The notes beneath the pieces were generated by a model that did no database searches, was not told where the DNA came from, and saw nothing but the letters and a program-made list of their open reading frames with translations. DNA of 64,000 bases, taken from NCBI RefSeq assembly GCF_000717875.1, contig NZ_JOCT01000012.1, positions 204,812 through 268,811 of the forward strand, read 5' to 3'. How positions within the stretch are numbered: position 1 is the stretch's first letter; each line of letters opens with the position of its first letter. Origin of the DNA: Streptomyces sp. NRRL S-455. Lineage in GTDB: Bacteria > Actinomycetota > Actinomycetes > Streptomycetales > Streptomycetaceae. Shown here in pieces: positions 33,900 to 47,578 of the stretch. The position numbers and the translations under genes are program-made.

Positions 33900-35459
33900 A
33901 TGGTCCCAGCGGAACCGGAACCCCAGCGGATCGGCGTACCCGCCGAGTCCACTGCGGGCGAGACCAGGGTGGCGGCCACGCCGGCCACCGTGGGGAGACT
34001 CGTCGCACTCGGATACGACGTGGTGGTCGAACCGGGGGCGGGAGCCTCGTCCCGCTTCTCCGACGCGGCCTACCAGGAAGCGGGCGCCCGGCTCGGCGAC
34101 CCCTGGACGGCGGATGTCGTCCTGAAGGTCAACGGCCCCTCGACCGAGGAGATCGGACGGCTGCGGGACGGAGCGACACTGATCGCGCTCATCAGCCCCG
34201 CGCTCAACCCGGAGCTCGTCGACGAACTGGCCCGGCGGCCGATCACCGTGCTCGCCATGGACGCCGTCCCGCGCATCTCGCGCGCCCAGTCCCTGGACGT
34301 GCTCAGCTCGATGGCGAACATCGCCGGATACCGGGCCGTCGTCGAGGCCGCGCACGCCTTCGGCCGCTTCTTCACCGGCCAGGTGACCGCCGCCGGCAAG
34401 GTACCGCCCGCCAAGGTGCTGGTCGCCGGAGCCGGTGTCGCCGGGCTCGCGGCCATCGGCGCGGCCCGCAGCCTCGGCGCCGTGGTCCGCGCCACCGACC
34501 CCCGGCCCGAGGTCGCCGAGCAGGTGCGCTCACTCGGCGGGGAGTTCCTGACGGTGACCGCCGAGCAGGAGGTGAGCAGCGACGGCTACGCCAAGGCCAC
34601 CTCGGACGACTACAACCGGCTCGCCGCGCAGATGTACGCCGAGCAGGCCGCCGACGTCGACATCATCATCACCACCGCGCTGATCCCCGGCCGGCCCGCG
34701 CCGCGGCTGATCACCGCCGAGGACGTCGCGCGCATGAAGCCCGGCAGCGTGATCGTCGACATGGCCGCCGCCCAGGGCGGCAACGTCGAGGGCACGGTCG
34801 CCGGCAAGGCGGTCGTCACCGACAACGACGTGACGATCATCGGCTACACCGACCTGCCCGGCCGGCTCCCCGCCCAGGCCTCGCAGCTCTACGGCACCAA
34901 CCTCGTCAACCTGATGAAGCTGCTCACCCCGGGCAAGGACGGCCGGCTCGTCCTCGACTTCGACGACGTGGTGCAGCGGTCGATCACCGTGGTCCGTGAC
35001 GGAGAGAAGACCTGGCCCCCGCCCCCGGTCCAGGTCTCCGCCGCGCCCGCCCCCGGCGGAGCCCCGGAACCCGCGGCCGCGCCCGCCTCCGAGACACCGG
35101 CGAAGCCCGCGCGGCCCGCGTGGTCGTCGTACGCCCTCGTCGGCGCCGGAGCGCTCGCGCTGTTCCTGGTGACCGCGTTCTCACCGAGCGAGCTCATCGG
35201 CCACTTCACGGTCTTCGTCCTGGCGATCGTCATCGGCTTCTACGTCATCGGCAATGTGCACCACGCGCTGCACACCCCGCTGATGTCGGTCACCAACGCC
35301 ATCTCCGGGATCGTCGTGGTGGGCGCGCTGCTGCAGATCGGGCACGGGAACACCGCCGTCACCGTGCTGTCGTTCGCCGCGATCCTGCTGGCGAGCATCA
35401 ACATCTTCGGCGGATTCGCCGTCACCCGCCGCATGCTCGGCATGTTCTCGAAGGGCTGA
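33900..35459 (+). CDS. pntA: Proton-translocating NAD(P) transhydrogenase subunit alpha
   Basis: 519 residues from the ATG at 33900 (GAGGAGAGAGG upstream). Residues 1 to about 375 are the NAD-binding AlaDh/PNT domain dI ([20 protein letters not shown], the dinucleotide loop [40 protein letters not shown]). A Pro/Ala-rich linker (about 375-405) leads to a four-helix membrane part (d[68 protein letters not shown]). The enzyme couples proton flow to NADH/NADP+ hydride transfer. It is 5 bases from pntB. Confidence 0.95.
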   Translation: MVPAEPEPQRIGVPAESTAGETRVAATPATVGRLVALGYDVVVEPGAGASSRFSDAAYQEAGARLGDPWTADVVLKVNGPSTEEIGRLRDGATLIALISPALNPELVDELARRPITVLAMDAVPRISRAQSLDVLSSMANIAGYRAVVEAAHAFGRFFTGQVTAAGKVPPAKVLVAGAGVAGLAAIGAARSLGAVVRATDPRPEVAEQVRSLGGEFLTVTAEQEVSSDGYAKATSDDYNRLAAQMYAEQAADVDIIITTALIPGRPAPRLITAEDVARMKPGSVIVDMAAAQGGNVEGTVAGKAVVTDNDVTIIGYTDLPGRLPAQASQLYGTNLVNLMKLLTPGKDGRLVLDFDDVVQRSITVVRDGEKTWPPPPVQVSAAPAPGGAPEPAAAPASETPAKPARPAWSSYALVGAGALALFLVTAFSPSELIGHFTVFVLAIVIGFYVIGNVHHALHTPLMSVTNAISGIVVVGALLQIGHGNTAVTVLSFAAILLASINIFGGFAVTRRMLGMFSKG

Positions 35460-35464
35460 TCAGG

Positions 35465-36898
35465 ATGAGCACAGTCACGGCCGCACAGGCCGCCTACGTC
35501 GTCGCGGCGCTGCTGTTCATCCTCAGCCTCGCCGGGCTCTCGCAGCACCGGACCTCCCGCTCGGGAGTCGTCTGGGGCATCGCGGGCATGGTCGTCGCGC
35601 TGGCCGCCACCATCGGGCTCGCCTCCGAGAGCATCACCGTCACCGGTCTCGCGCTGATCGTCGTCGCCACGGCCGTCGGCGCGGGCATCGGGCTGTGGCG
35701 GGCCCGGGTCGTCGAGATGACCGGCATGCCCGAGCTGATCGCCATCATGCACAGCCTGGTCGGCCTCGCCGCCGCGTTCGTCGGCTGGAACGGCTACCTC
35801 GACGTCGACGCCGAGCTCAGCGGTTCGCTGCTGGGCATCCACCACGCCGAGGTGTTCATCGGGGTGTTCATCGGCGCCGTCACCTTCACGGGGTCCGTCG
35901 TCGCCTACCTGAAACTCTCGGCGCGCATCGACTCCCGCCCGCTCACGCTGCCCGGCAAGCACGTCCTCAACATCGGCGCCCTGGTCGCCTTCGCCGGGCT
36001 CACCGTCGCGTTCGTGGCCCGACCGAACATCGGCCTGCTCATCGCCGTCACCGTGATCGCGCTCGCCCTGGGCGCACACCTGGTCGCCTCCATCGGCGGC
36101 GGTGACATGCCGGTGGTCGTCTCCATGCTCAACAGCTACTCCGGCTGGGCGGCGGCGGCCTCGGGCTTCCTGCTCTCCAACAACCTGCTCATCGTCACCG
36201 GCGCGCTCGTCGGCTCCTCCGGTGCCTACCTGTCGTACATCATGTGCAAGGCGATGAACCGCTCCTTCATCTCGGTGATCGCCGGCGGATTCGGCACCCC
36301 GGCAGCGGCGGCCGACGAGGGCGAGCAGGGCGAGCACCGGGAGATCAGCGCCGAGGAGACCGCGGAGCTCCTCCGCGACGCCTCCTCGGTGATCATCACT
36401 CCGGGCTACGGCATGGCGGTCGCGCAGGCCCAGTACCCGGTCGCCGAACTGGCGCGCAAGCTGCGCGAGCGGGGCGTCGAGGTGCGCTTCGGCATCCACC
36501 CGGTCGCCGGCCGGCTGCCCGGGCACATGAACGTGCTGCTCGCCGAGGCCAACGTGCCGTACGACATCGTGCTCGAGATGGACGAGATCAACGACGACTT
36601 CGCCGCCACCTCGGTCGTCCTCGTCATCGGCGCCAACGACACCGTCAACCCGGCCGCCACCGACAACCCGGCCAGCCCCATCGCCGGCATGCCCGTGCTG
36701 CACGTGTGGGAGGCGGCCGACGTGGTCGTCTTCAAGCGGTCCATGGCCGCCGGATACGCGGGGGTGCAGAACCCGCTGTTCTTCCGGGAGAACAGCCAGA
36801 TGCTCTTCGGCGACGCCAAGCAGCGCGTCGAGGACATCCTGCGCGCCCTGGACAGCCTCGACGCGCCGGTCCCGGAGATGGCCGGCAGCTCGCGCTGA
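35465..36898 (+). CDS. pntB: NAD(P) transhydrogenase subunit beta
   Basis: 477 residues, AGG just upstream of the ATG. About 250 residues of membrane helices (dII) including the proton-path region ([59 protein letters not shown]) are followed by the NADP-binding dIII ([75 protein letters not shown]). The pair supplies NADPH at the membrane. A strong terminator follows. Confidence 0.95.
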   Translation: MSTVTAAQAAYVVAALLFILSLAGLSQHRTSRSGVVWGIAGMVVALAATIGLASESITVTGLALIVVATAVGAGIGLWRARVVEMTGMPELIAIMHSLVGLAAAFVGWNGYLDVDAELSGSLLGIHHAEVFIGVFIGAVTFTGSVVAYLKLSARIDSRPLTLPGKHVLNIGALVAFAGLTVAFVARPNIGLLIAVTVIALALGAHLVASIGGGDMPVVVSMLNSYSGWAAAASGFLLSNNLLIVTGALVGSSGAYLSYIMCKAMNRSFISVIAGGFGTPAAAADEGEQGEHREISAEETAELLRDASSVIITPGYGMAVAQAQYPVAELARKLRERGVEVRFGIHPVAGRLPGHMNVLLAEANVPYDIVLEMDEINDDFAATSVVLVIGANDTVNPAATDNPASPIAGMPVLHVWEAADVVVFKRSMAAGYAGVQNPLFFRENSQMLFGDAKQRVEDILRALDSLDAPVPEMAGSSR

Positions 36899-36914
36899 AC
36901 CCTGGTCAGCCGAA

Positions 36915-36945
36915 AAGGCCGGCTCGGCGGTGCCGAGCCGGCCTT
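36915..36945 (+). terminator. Terminator after pntAB, shared with argG
   Basis: A perfect 14-bp stem, AAGGCCGGCTCGGC (36915-36928) and its complement (36932-36945), with a 3-base loop, between the convergent pntB and argG ends. Confidence 0.85.
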
Positions 36946-36983
36946 CGCCGGTTGCTGTGCCCTTCTCGAGGCACGGCGACCGA

Positions 36984-38474
<1,491 letters not shown>

Positions 38475-38518
38475 TCGTTGCGCGTGAATCCGCCGCATCC
38501 AGGAAAACAGCGCCGTGA

Positions 38519-39507
38519 TCAGGAAGCGTCGGGCTCGGAACCCCCGAGCGCCCCCAGGATCCGCTCGGCGGCCAGGGTCGGAGTCAACTCGCCCTCCCTG
38601 ACCCGCTGTTCCAGAACAGGCGCGAGCGCCCGTACCGCCGGGTCGGCGTGCAGGCGGCCGAGGAGTTCCTCGCGGACCATCGTCCAGGTCCAGTCGACCT
38701 GCTGGTCGCGGCGCTTGGCGGCGAGACGGCCGGTCGAGTCCAGCAGCGTGCGGTGCTGTTCGAGGCGCTCCCACACGGTGTCCAGACCGCTCGACTCGCG
38801 GGCGCTGCAGCTGAGCACGGGCGGCGTCCAGACCGCGTCCTTGCCGTGCATCAGCCGCAGCGCGCCCGCCAGTTCACGCGCGGCGGCGCGGGCGTCGGGC
38901 TCGTGCGGGCCGTCCGCCTTGTTCACGGCGATCACGTCGGCCAGTTCCAGGACGCCCTTCTTGATGCCCTGCAGCTGGTCGCCGGTGCGGGCGAGGGTGA
39001 GCAGCAGGAAGGAGTCGACCATGTTCGCGACCGCGGTCTCGGACTGGCCGACACCGACCGTCTCCACCAGGATCACGTCGTAGCCGGCCGCCTCCATCAC
39101 CACGATGGACTCGCGGGTCGCCTTGGCGACCCCGCCCAGCGTTCCGGCCGTGGGGGAGGGGCGGACGAAGGCCGCCGGGTCGACGGCCAGACGCTCCATA
39201 CGGGTCTTGTCGCCGAGGATCGAACCGCCGGTACGGCTGGATGACGGGTCCACGGCCAGCACGGCCACCCGGTGCCCGAGGCCCGTCAGCATCGAGCCGA
39301 ACGCGTCGATGAACGTCGACTTGCCGACCCCCGGTACCCCGCTGACGCCGATCCGCCGCGCCCGACCGCTGTGCGGCAGCAGCTCGGTCAGCAACCGCTG
39401 GGCCAGCGCCCGGTGCTGGGGCCGGGTGGACTCGACGAGCGTGATGGCGCGGGCGACGATCGCCCGCTTCCCGTCGAGTACGCCCTTCACATACGCGTCG
39501 ACATCGA

Positions 39508-39511
<4 letters not shown>
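38519..39511 (-). CDS. meaB: Methylmalonyl-CoA mutase-associated GTPase MeaB
   Basis: 330 residues. A G3E-type P-loop GTPase: Walker [21 protein letters not shown] (about 58-77), [40 protein letters not shown] (Walker B/switch) and [12 protein letters not shown] (NKxD). An N-terminal helical extension and a C-terminal dimerisation part are present as in MeaB. It gates cobalamin loading and protects methylmalonyl-CoA mutase from inactivation. Its ATG overlaps the mutB stop by 4 bases. Confidence 0.95.
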
Positions 39512-41681
<2,170 letters not shown>

Positions 41682-41682
<1 letters not shown>

Positions 41683-43490
41683 CAGGACACTCCCATGCGG
41701 TCGAGGGTGGCGGACAGCACGGCGACGGCGTCACAGCCCGCGAAGACGTAAGAGTCGACACCGGGGTGGTTCCCGGGCCGCCCGGCGAGGAACACATGCG
41801 CGGCACCGGCGGCCTTCAGTCGCGCGGTCACCGCCTCGGCCTGCTCCTCGTACAGGGCGTCACTGGAGCACAGGCACGCCTCGGTGGCGCCGCTCTCCTC
41901 GAAGGTGCCCTCCGTGACGGGCTCGATGCCGCCCGCCTGGAAGAGGTTGGAGGCGAAGGTGAGGCGTGCGGTGTGGGCGGCGGCCGGGCCGAGCGCGGCG
42001 AGGAAGATCCGGGGCCGGGAGCCGGTCGCGGCCAGGTGGGCGTCGGAGCGGGCGCGCAGCGCCTCGAACGCCTCGTCGCGCCGCACGCGCGGCAGCCCGC
42101 CGGACGGCGGCTCGGGCGCGCTGTCGCGCACGACCGGCTTCTCCGCGAGATACGGGAACTCGCTGACGCCCGTGACGGGTTCGCGCCGCTTGGCCAGCTT
42201 TGCGCTGCGGGCCTGCCAGGTGTCGGCCAGGTCCTGCGCCAGGTCTCCGGACCGCAGGGCCGCCGCCTGGCCGCCGAGCCGCTCGATCCGCTGGAAGAAC
42301 TCCCAGCCCGCGTGGGCCAGTTCGTCGGTCAGCCGCTCCACGTACCAGGAGCCGCCCGCCGGGTCGATCACCCGGGACAGGTGCGACTCCTCGATGAGGA
42401 TGGTGGAGGTGTTGCGGGCGATCCGCCGCGCGAACGCGTCCGGCAGGCCGAGCGCGTGGTCGAAGGGCAGCACGGTGACCGCGTCGGCTCCGCCCGCCCC
42501 GGCGGCCAGCGTGGCGATGGTCGTGCGCAGCATGTTCACCCACGGGTCGCGCCGCGTCATCATCACCGGTGACGTCACGACGTGCTGGAGCTGTGTCCCG
42601 GCACGCGGCGCCCCGCACGCCTCGGCCACCCGCGCCCACAATCGGCGCGCGGCCCGCAGCTTGGCGATCGTCAGGAACTGGTCGGCCGTCGCCGCGTACC
42701 GGAACTCCAGTTGCCGGCAGGCCTGTTCGACACTCAGTCCCGCCCCGGCCAGCTCCCGCAGGTACGCCACCGCCGTGGCCAGTGAGCAGCCCAGCTCCTG
42801 GGCGGCGGAACCACCGGCCTCGTGGTACGGCAGCGCGTCCACGGTCAGCGCCCGCAGGCCGGGATACTCCCCGGAGCACAGCCGCGCGAGGTCCGCCGCC
42901 GGAGCGAACTCGCCCCGCTGACCACTCCGGGCCTCCAGGCCCAGCGGATCGGCGCCCAGATTGCCCCGCGCCGTGTCCCGGGCGATACCGCGCTCCTCGT
43001 ACAACCGCAGCAACTCCCGCGCGGCGGGCCCGGTGTCGCGCCCGGCGTCCAGCACGACGGGGGCCAGATCGAGGTAGACACCGTCGAGGACCCGCCCGAG
43101 CTCCGGCACCGGGATGCCGTCGTCGCCCACGCCCAGCCACAGGGAGGTGGCGCCGTTCTCCAGGTCCCCGAGCACCCCGTCCCGGTCGGCCACCGTGTGC
43201 CGCTGCCGTACGTCCCAGCCGCCGAGCGTGTTCCCCTCGGCGCGGCCGCCGCGTACGAAAGGTGCGAACCCGGGGAAACCCGGCTCGGGCGCGGAGTCGC
43301 GGGCGGTGTAGAGGGGCCGGGTGCGCAGCCCGTCCTCGAGTGCGGTGGACAGGGCTTCCTCGGCCTCGGCGCCCTCCACGTCCTTGCCCGACTTGCGCAG
43401 TACACCCGCCACCAGGCGCTGCCACTGCTCGTGGGGCACATCAGGGAACTCGCCGGCCAGCTCAAGCCCGTCGTCAGGCAGGACCGTCAT
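41682..43490 (-). CDS. mutA: Methylmalonyl-CoA mutase small subunit
   Basis: 602 residues, the usual length. It keeps the mutase barrel layout ([71 protein letters not shown]) but its C-terminal domain lacks the DxHxxG cobalamin motif ([32 protein letters not shown]), as expected of the non-catalytic partner. It is first in the mutA-mutB-meaB operon. The frame starts at an ATG at 43490. Confidence 0.94.
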
Positions 43491-43917
43491 GCTCGGATGC
43501 TAGGTCATCGACTCGAAGGAGCAGCAGGGGGCGAGGCTGTGACCTTTCCCTCCCGATGGCTGTGGCCCTGATCTCCATCGGCCGCCCTTGAATCAGGGCT
43601 GGTCACGCCCTATGGCACCAGCAATCCGGGCACCCGTCCGGCCGGGATCGTCACCCATGCCGACACCGGGCGTCAATCGTCAGGGTGGACATCGGCCTGA
43701 TCGACCTGAGTGTCCGTTACGCCCTGTCCCCGTGAGCGCCCCAGTGTTGCCTTTCTCTCTCATCCATTGCAACGCTACGTTGCATTCAATCTAGCTCATT
43801 GCATCAGTTTGACGCCGATGAACTGCATAAATGGCTCTTGCTCAATTGACGAAAGTGGCAATGCAACGTAGCTTTCGGTCGACGTGAAACATGCGATATC
43901 GCGAGACGAGGATGGTC
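43491..43917. promoter_or_regulatory. 427-base divergent spacer, mutA / P450, AT-rich on the P450 side
   Basis: The half next to mutA is ordinary GC-rich DNA with no gene. From about 43745 to 43890 the composition drops sharply in GC and holds the palindrome and long inverted repeat described in the next entry. No regulator gene is adjacent. Confidence 0.5.
43768..43872. promoter_or_regulatory. TetR-type palindrome and distant inverted half
   Basis: TGCAACG-CTA-CGTTGCA (43768-43784) is a perfect 17-bp dyad of the size TetR-family repressors bind. Its right part GCTACGTTGCAT (43774-43785) recurs inverted as ATGCAACGTAGC at 43861-43872, 75 bases on, close to the P450 start at 43918. The arrangement suggests cooperative binding or looping at the P450 promoter. 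Confidence 0.6.
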
Positions 43918-45120
43918 ATGAGTGAGTCCGTGCACACCGTCACCACGCTGCCGACAGCGCGTCCGGCCGACTGCCCCTTCGACCCGCCCGCAGAGCTGCT
44001 CGACGCCCGACGGCACGGGCCCATCAGCCGCTACACCCACCCCGGCGGAAAACCAGGCTGGCTGATCACCGGATACGACCTGGTCCGGTCGGTTCTGGCC
44101 GACTCGCGGTTCAGTTCGCGCAGGGAGCTGCTGAACGTGGTCGACTTCGAGGTTCCTCCGGCGCCGCCCGGCGAGTTCCTCCTCATGGACGACCCACAGC
44201 ACCGCCGCTACCGCAAGCCGCTGGCAGGCAGGTTCACGGTGCGGCGGATGCGCCTTCTCACCGAGCGCATCGAGCAGATCACCGCCGAGTGCCTGGACGC
44301 CATGGAGAACGCAGGACCGCCGGCAGACCTGGTGACCGCGTTCGCCAAGCCCATCCCCACCATCGTCATCTGTGAGCTGCTGGGCGTGCCCTACGAGGAC
44401 CGGGGCTCCTTCCAGGAGCAGATCGACACGTTCATGGGAGGGGAGGCGAGCGATGAGGAGCTCACAGCCGCCTACACCGCGACCCAGGAGTACCTCGCGG
44501 AGCTGGTGGCCGCCAAGCGGGCGAACCCCACCGACGACGTGCTCAGCGAACTCACCGACAGCGATCTGACCGATGAGGAGCTGAAGGGGATCAGCCTGAT
44601 TCTGCTGGCCGCCGGGTTCGACACCACGGCGAACATGCTGTCCCTCGGCACCTACGCGCTGCTGCGGAATCCGGCGCAGATGGCCGCGCTGCGCGCCGAC
44701 CCCGCGCTCACCGACGGGGCCGTGGAGGAGCTGCTGCGGTATCTGAGCGTCGCCAAGTCGTTCATGCGGACGGCACTCGAGGACGTCGAGCTGGGCGGCC
44801 AGACCATCGAGGCCGGCACGACGGTCGTCCTGTCGTACAACACCGCGAACCGTGACCCCGAGCGCTTCGCCGACCCCCACGTGCTCGATGTCCGGAGGCA
44901 GGACGTGGCCGGGCACCTGGCCTTCAGCCACGGCATCCACCAGTGCCTGGGCCAGCAACTGGCCCGCGTCGAGATGCGGGTGGCGTTCCGCGCGCTGGTC
45001 GACCGGTTCCCCACGCTGCGCCTGGCCGTACCGGCGGAAGAGGTCGGCCTGCGCCCGGAGACCGCGGACATCTACGGCGTCAAGAGCCTCCCGGTCACCT
45101 GGGGCGAGGAGGAGTCATGA
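43918..45120 (+). CDS. Cytochrome P450 (CYP105-like)
   Basis: 400 residues from the ATG at 43918, preceded by GAGG at 6 bases; upstream in-frame ATGs lack a site. P450 landmarks: the C-helix DDPQHRRYRKPLAGRFTVRR, I-helix LLAAGFDTTANML (AGxDTT), EELLRYL (ExxR), NRDPERFADPHVLDV and the heme loop FSHGIHQCLGQQLARVE with the Cys ligand near residue 347. It is soluble, of the class that uses a small ferredoxin, whose gene follows with a 4-base overlap. The substrate is unknown; CYP105 members hydroxylate macrolides, steroids and xenobiotics. Confidence 0.94.
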   Translation: MSESVHTVTTLPTARPADCPFDPPAELLDARRHGPISRYTHPGGKPGWLITGYDLVRSVLADSRFSSRRELLNVVDFEVPPAPPGEFLLMDDPQHRRYRKPLAGRFTVRRMRLLTERIEQITAECLDAMENAGPPADLVTAFAKPIPTIVICELLGVPYEDRGSFQEQIDTFMGGEASDEELTAAYTATQEYLAELVAAKRANPTDDVLSELTDSDLTDEELKGISLILLAAGFDTTANMLSLGTYALLRNPAQMAALRADPALTDGAVEELLRYLSVAKSFMRTALEDVELGGQTIEAGTTVVLSYNTANRDPERFADPHVLDVRRQDVAGHLAFSHGIHQCLGQQLARVEMRVAFRALVDRFPTLRLAVPAEEVGLRPETADIYGVKSLPVTWGEEES

Positions 45121-45338
45121 GGACGACGCGTCTGCGCGTCGACCGCGAGCGCTGCATCAGTGCCGGGATGTGCGCCCTGACCGCCCCCGATGTCTTCGAC
45201 CAGGACCCCGACGACGGCCGGGTGCTCCTGTCTCACGCCGAGCCGCCCGCCGCCCGTCGCGCGGCCGCACGGATGGCCGTCGGCGTCTGCCCCTCCGGGG
45301 CGATCACTCTCGACGAGCCGGAATCCGGCGACTCCTGA
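45117..45338 (+). CDS. [3Fe-4S] ferredoxin, P450 redox partner
   Basis: 73 residues starting in an ATGA overlap with the P450. Cysteines at 13, 19 and 58 (RCISAGMC and VCPSGAI) with C-x5-C spacing mark a single [3Fe-4S] cluster, as in SoyB-type ferredoxins of Streptomyces. It carries electrons from a ferredoxin reductase, not encoded nearby, to the P450. Confidence 0.93.
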   Translation: MRTTRLRVDRERCISAGMCALTAPDVFDQDPDDGRVLLSHAEPPAARRAAARMAVGVCPSGAITLDEPESGDS

Positions 45339-45360
45339 CGCCCGGCGACCGCACCCGCGC

Positions 45361-45395
45361 CGAGAGCCCCCCGCCGCGCCGGCGGGGGGTTCTCG
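45361..45395 (+). terminator. Terminator after P450-ferredoxin
   Basis: A 15-bp stem (45361-45375 with 45381-45395, one G-U type mismatch) and a 5-base loop GCGCC, 22 bases after the ferredoxin stop. Confidence 0.8.
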
Positions 45396-45532
45396 CGCGC
45401 GAACCGGACCGATGCCACCACAGCCGGTACCCCTGAAGCAGCTCTGAAACAGCGATGAACGCTGAGTGGACCACGCTCTGCGGCACGACGACGACAGCCC
45501 CGCGAGGGGCAGTGGCCCAGGAGGGGATCACC

Positions 45533-46000
45533 ATGAACGGCCTGCGACTGATGCGCCGTCACGGGGCGGCCTTCGTGCGCTTCGCAGGGCTGGGCAGCGG
45601 CATCACCCTGGCGGCCTCGGCGACCCTGGTCCTGCTCTCGCAGTGGATCCCGTGGATGGCGGCGAACGTGCTGACCACCATCGCCTCCACCGGGGCCGCC
45701 ACCGAGCTGCATGCCCGCGTCTCGTTCGGCCACGGACGGCCCGGCCTGGCCGGTCACCTGAAGAGCGCGGCCACCATGGCCGCCGGATTGCTGGTCACGT
45801 CCGCCGCTGTCGGCGCGCTGGCCGCGCTCCGCCCGGGTGCCGGACTCGTCCTGCAGCAGACGGTGTACCTGTCGGCCACCGCGCTCGTCGGAGTCGGCCG
45901 CTATCTCGTGCTGCGTCTGTCCGTGTTCACGGAGCGTGCCCCGCGCACACGGACGGACGGCGGCGTCCGGTCCCGGGCCACGTACGACGCGGCGGCGTGA
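45533..46000 (+). CDS. Small multi-helix membrane protein (GtrA-like)
   Basis: 155 residues from the ATG at 45533, with GGAGGGG 6 bases upstream. It has four hydrophobic helices: FVRFAGLGSGITLAASATLV, WIPWMAANVLTTIASTGAAT, ATMAAGLLVTSAAVGALAAL and VYLSATALVGVGRYLVLRLS, with an internal ELHARVSFGH loop. Size and helix layout resemble GtrA-type flippase-like proteins, in which the FxF/FR...R motifs are similar, but the match is weak. It precedes the ABC exporter by 102 bases. Confidence 0.6.
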   Translation: MNGLRLMRRHGAAFVRFAGLGSGITLAASATLVLLSQWIPWMAANVLTTIASTGAATELHARVSFGHGRPGLAGHLKSAATMAAGLLVTSAAVGALAALRPGAGLVLQQTVYLSATALVGVGRYLVLRLSVFTERAPRTRTDGGVRSRATYDAAA

Positions 46001-46102
46001 GGACCAGCGGGGAAAGCCCATTTCACCGCTTCGCCGGTTGGCGATGGTGAGTGAAACCGCGCTGAAAGGCCGCTGAACGCGGTGCCCCGCAGACTCCGGG
46101 AC

Positions 46103-46790
46103 ATGACGACAACGACCCTCGCACCGGCCATCGCGGCCACGGGACTGCGGAAGTCCTTCGGGGACAAGCTGGTCCTCGACGGTATCGACCTGCACGTGCC
46201 CGCGGGCACGATCTTTTCCCTGCTCGGCCCGAACGGCGCCGGCAAGACCACCGCCGTCAAGATCCTCTCCACCCTCATCACCGCCGACGCCGGCGACATC
46301 CGTGTCGGCGGTCACGACCTCGCCGGCGACCCGCAGGCGGTACGCGCCGCCATCGGGGTCACCGGGCAGTTCTCCGCGGTCGACGGCCTGATCACGGGCG
46401 AGGAGAACATGCTCCTGATGGCGGACCTGCACCACCTGTCCAAGCGTGAGGGACGGCGCGTGGCCGCCGGGTTGCTGGAGCGGTTCGACCTCACCGACGC
46501 CGCGAAGAAGCCCGCCTCCACCTACTCCGGCGGCATGAAGCGCCGCCTCGACATCGCCATGACGCTGGTCGGCGACCCGCGGATCATCTTCCTCGACGAG
46601 CCGACCACCGGCCTCGACCCCCGCTCCCGCCACAACATGTGGCAGATCATCAGGGAGCTCGTCACGGGCGGCGTCACCGTCTTCCTCACCACGCAGTACG
46701 ACCGTGCACACCCCCGACCTCGACGACGTGTTCTTCGCCCTCACCGCCCCGGCCGACATCCCCAACCAGCCCAAGGAGAACGCCCGATGA
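46103..46790 (+). pseudogene. ABC exporter ATPase (DrrA type), internal deletion and frameshift
   Basis: From the ATG at 46103 a good DrrA-like ATPase reads LRKSFGDKLVLDGIDLHVPA, Walker A LGPNGAGKTTAVKI, the Q-loop VTGQFSAVDGLITGEEN, signature TYSGGMKRRLDIAM, Walker B IIFLDEPTTGLDPRSRHNMW and TVFLTTQY. At 46700 the expected LEEAD... (the rest of the H-loop region and the C-terminal regulatory domain, roughly 90-100 residues) is gone, and the reading resumes one base on in another frame as TVHTPDLDDVFFALTAPADI with TGA at 46788-46790. Without the shift, the frame continues into the permease. It is a genuine deletion or an assembly fault. Confidence 0.85.
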
Positions 46791-47578
46791 GCACCCTTGC
46801 CCTGGCCGTCCGCGACTCGAACACGATGCTGCGCCGCAACCTCCTGCACGCCTGGCGCTATCCGTCCGCAACCCTGAACCTGCTGCTCACGCCGATCATG
46901 ATGCTGCTGCTCTTCGTCTACGTCTTCGGCGACGTGATGAGCGCGGGCATCGGTGGCGGCGGCGCCGATCGCTCCGACTACATCGCCTATATCGTCCCCG
47001 GCATCCTGCTGATGACCATCGGCAGCACCGTGATCGGGGCCGCGGTGTACGTGTCCATGGACATGACCGAGGGCCTCATCGCCCGCTTCCGCACGATGGC
47101 CATCTACCGACCTTCTCTGCTCGTCGGGCATGTCGCCGGCGGCGTGCTGCAGTGCGTGATGAGCGTGCTCCTCGTCGGTGCCGTCGGCGTGGCCATCGGC
47201 TTCCGGTCCACGGACGCCACGGCCCTGGAGTGGCTGGCGGCGTTCGGGCTGATCGCGCTGTTCGCCCTGGCGCTCACCTGGATCGCGGTAGGGATGGGCA
47301 TGGCCAGCCCGAACCCGGAGGCGGCCAGCAACATGGCCATGCCGCTGATCCTCCTCCCGCTCGTCTCCAGCGCCTTCATCCCGGCCGACACGATGCCGGG
47401 CTGGTTCCAGCCGATCGCCGAGTACCAGCCGTTCACCCCGGCCATCGAGACCCTGCGCGGCCTGCTGCTCGGCACCGAGATCGGCAACAACGGGTGGATC
47501 GCGATCGCCTGGTGCGTCGGCCTGACCGCGCTCGGCTACCGCTGGTCCACGGCGCAGTTCAACCGCGACCCGAAATGA
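46787..47578 (+). CDS. ABC exporter permease (DrrB/ABC-2 type)
   Basis: 263 residues from the ATG at 46787 (ATGA overlap with the ATPase end). ABC2_membrane fold with six helices (SATLNLLLTPIMMLLLFVYV, YIVPGILLMTIGSTVIGAAV, GHVAGGVLQCVMSVLLVGAV, LAAFGLIALFALALTWIAVG, MAMPLILLPLVSSAFIPADT, GWIAIAWCVGLTALGY). It is the drug or polyketide exporter partner of the ATPase above. The terminal 20 bases overlap the end of the convergent BTAD regulator gene. Confidence 0.9.
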   Translation: MSTLALAVRDSNTMLRRNLLHAWRYPSATLNLLLTPIMMLLLFVYVFGDVMSAGIGGGGADRSDYIAYIVPGILLMTIGSTVIGAAVYVSMDMTEGLIARFRTMAIYRPSLLVGHVAGGVLQCVMSVLLVGAVGVAIGFRSTDATALEWLAAFGLIALFALALTWIAVGMGMASPNPEAASNMAMPLILLPLVSSAFIPADTMPGWFQPIAEYQPFTPAIETLRGLLLGTEIGNNGWIAIAWCVGLTALGYRWSTAQFNRDPK

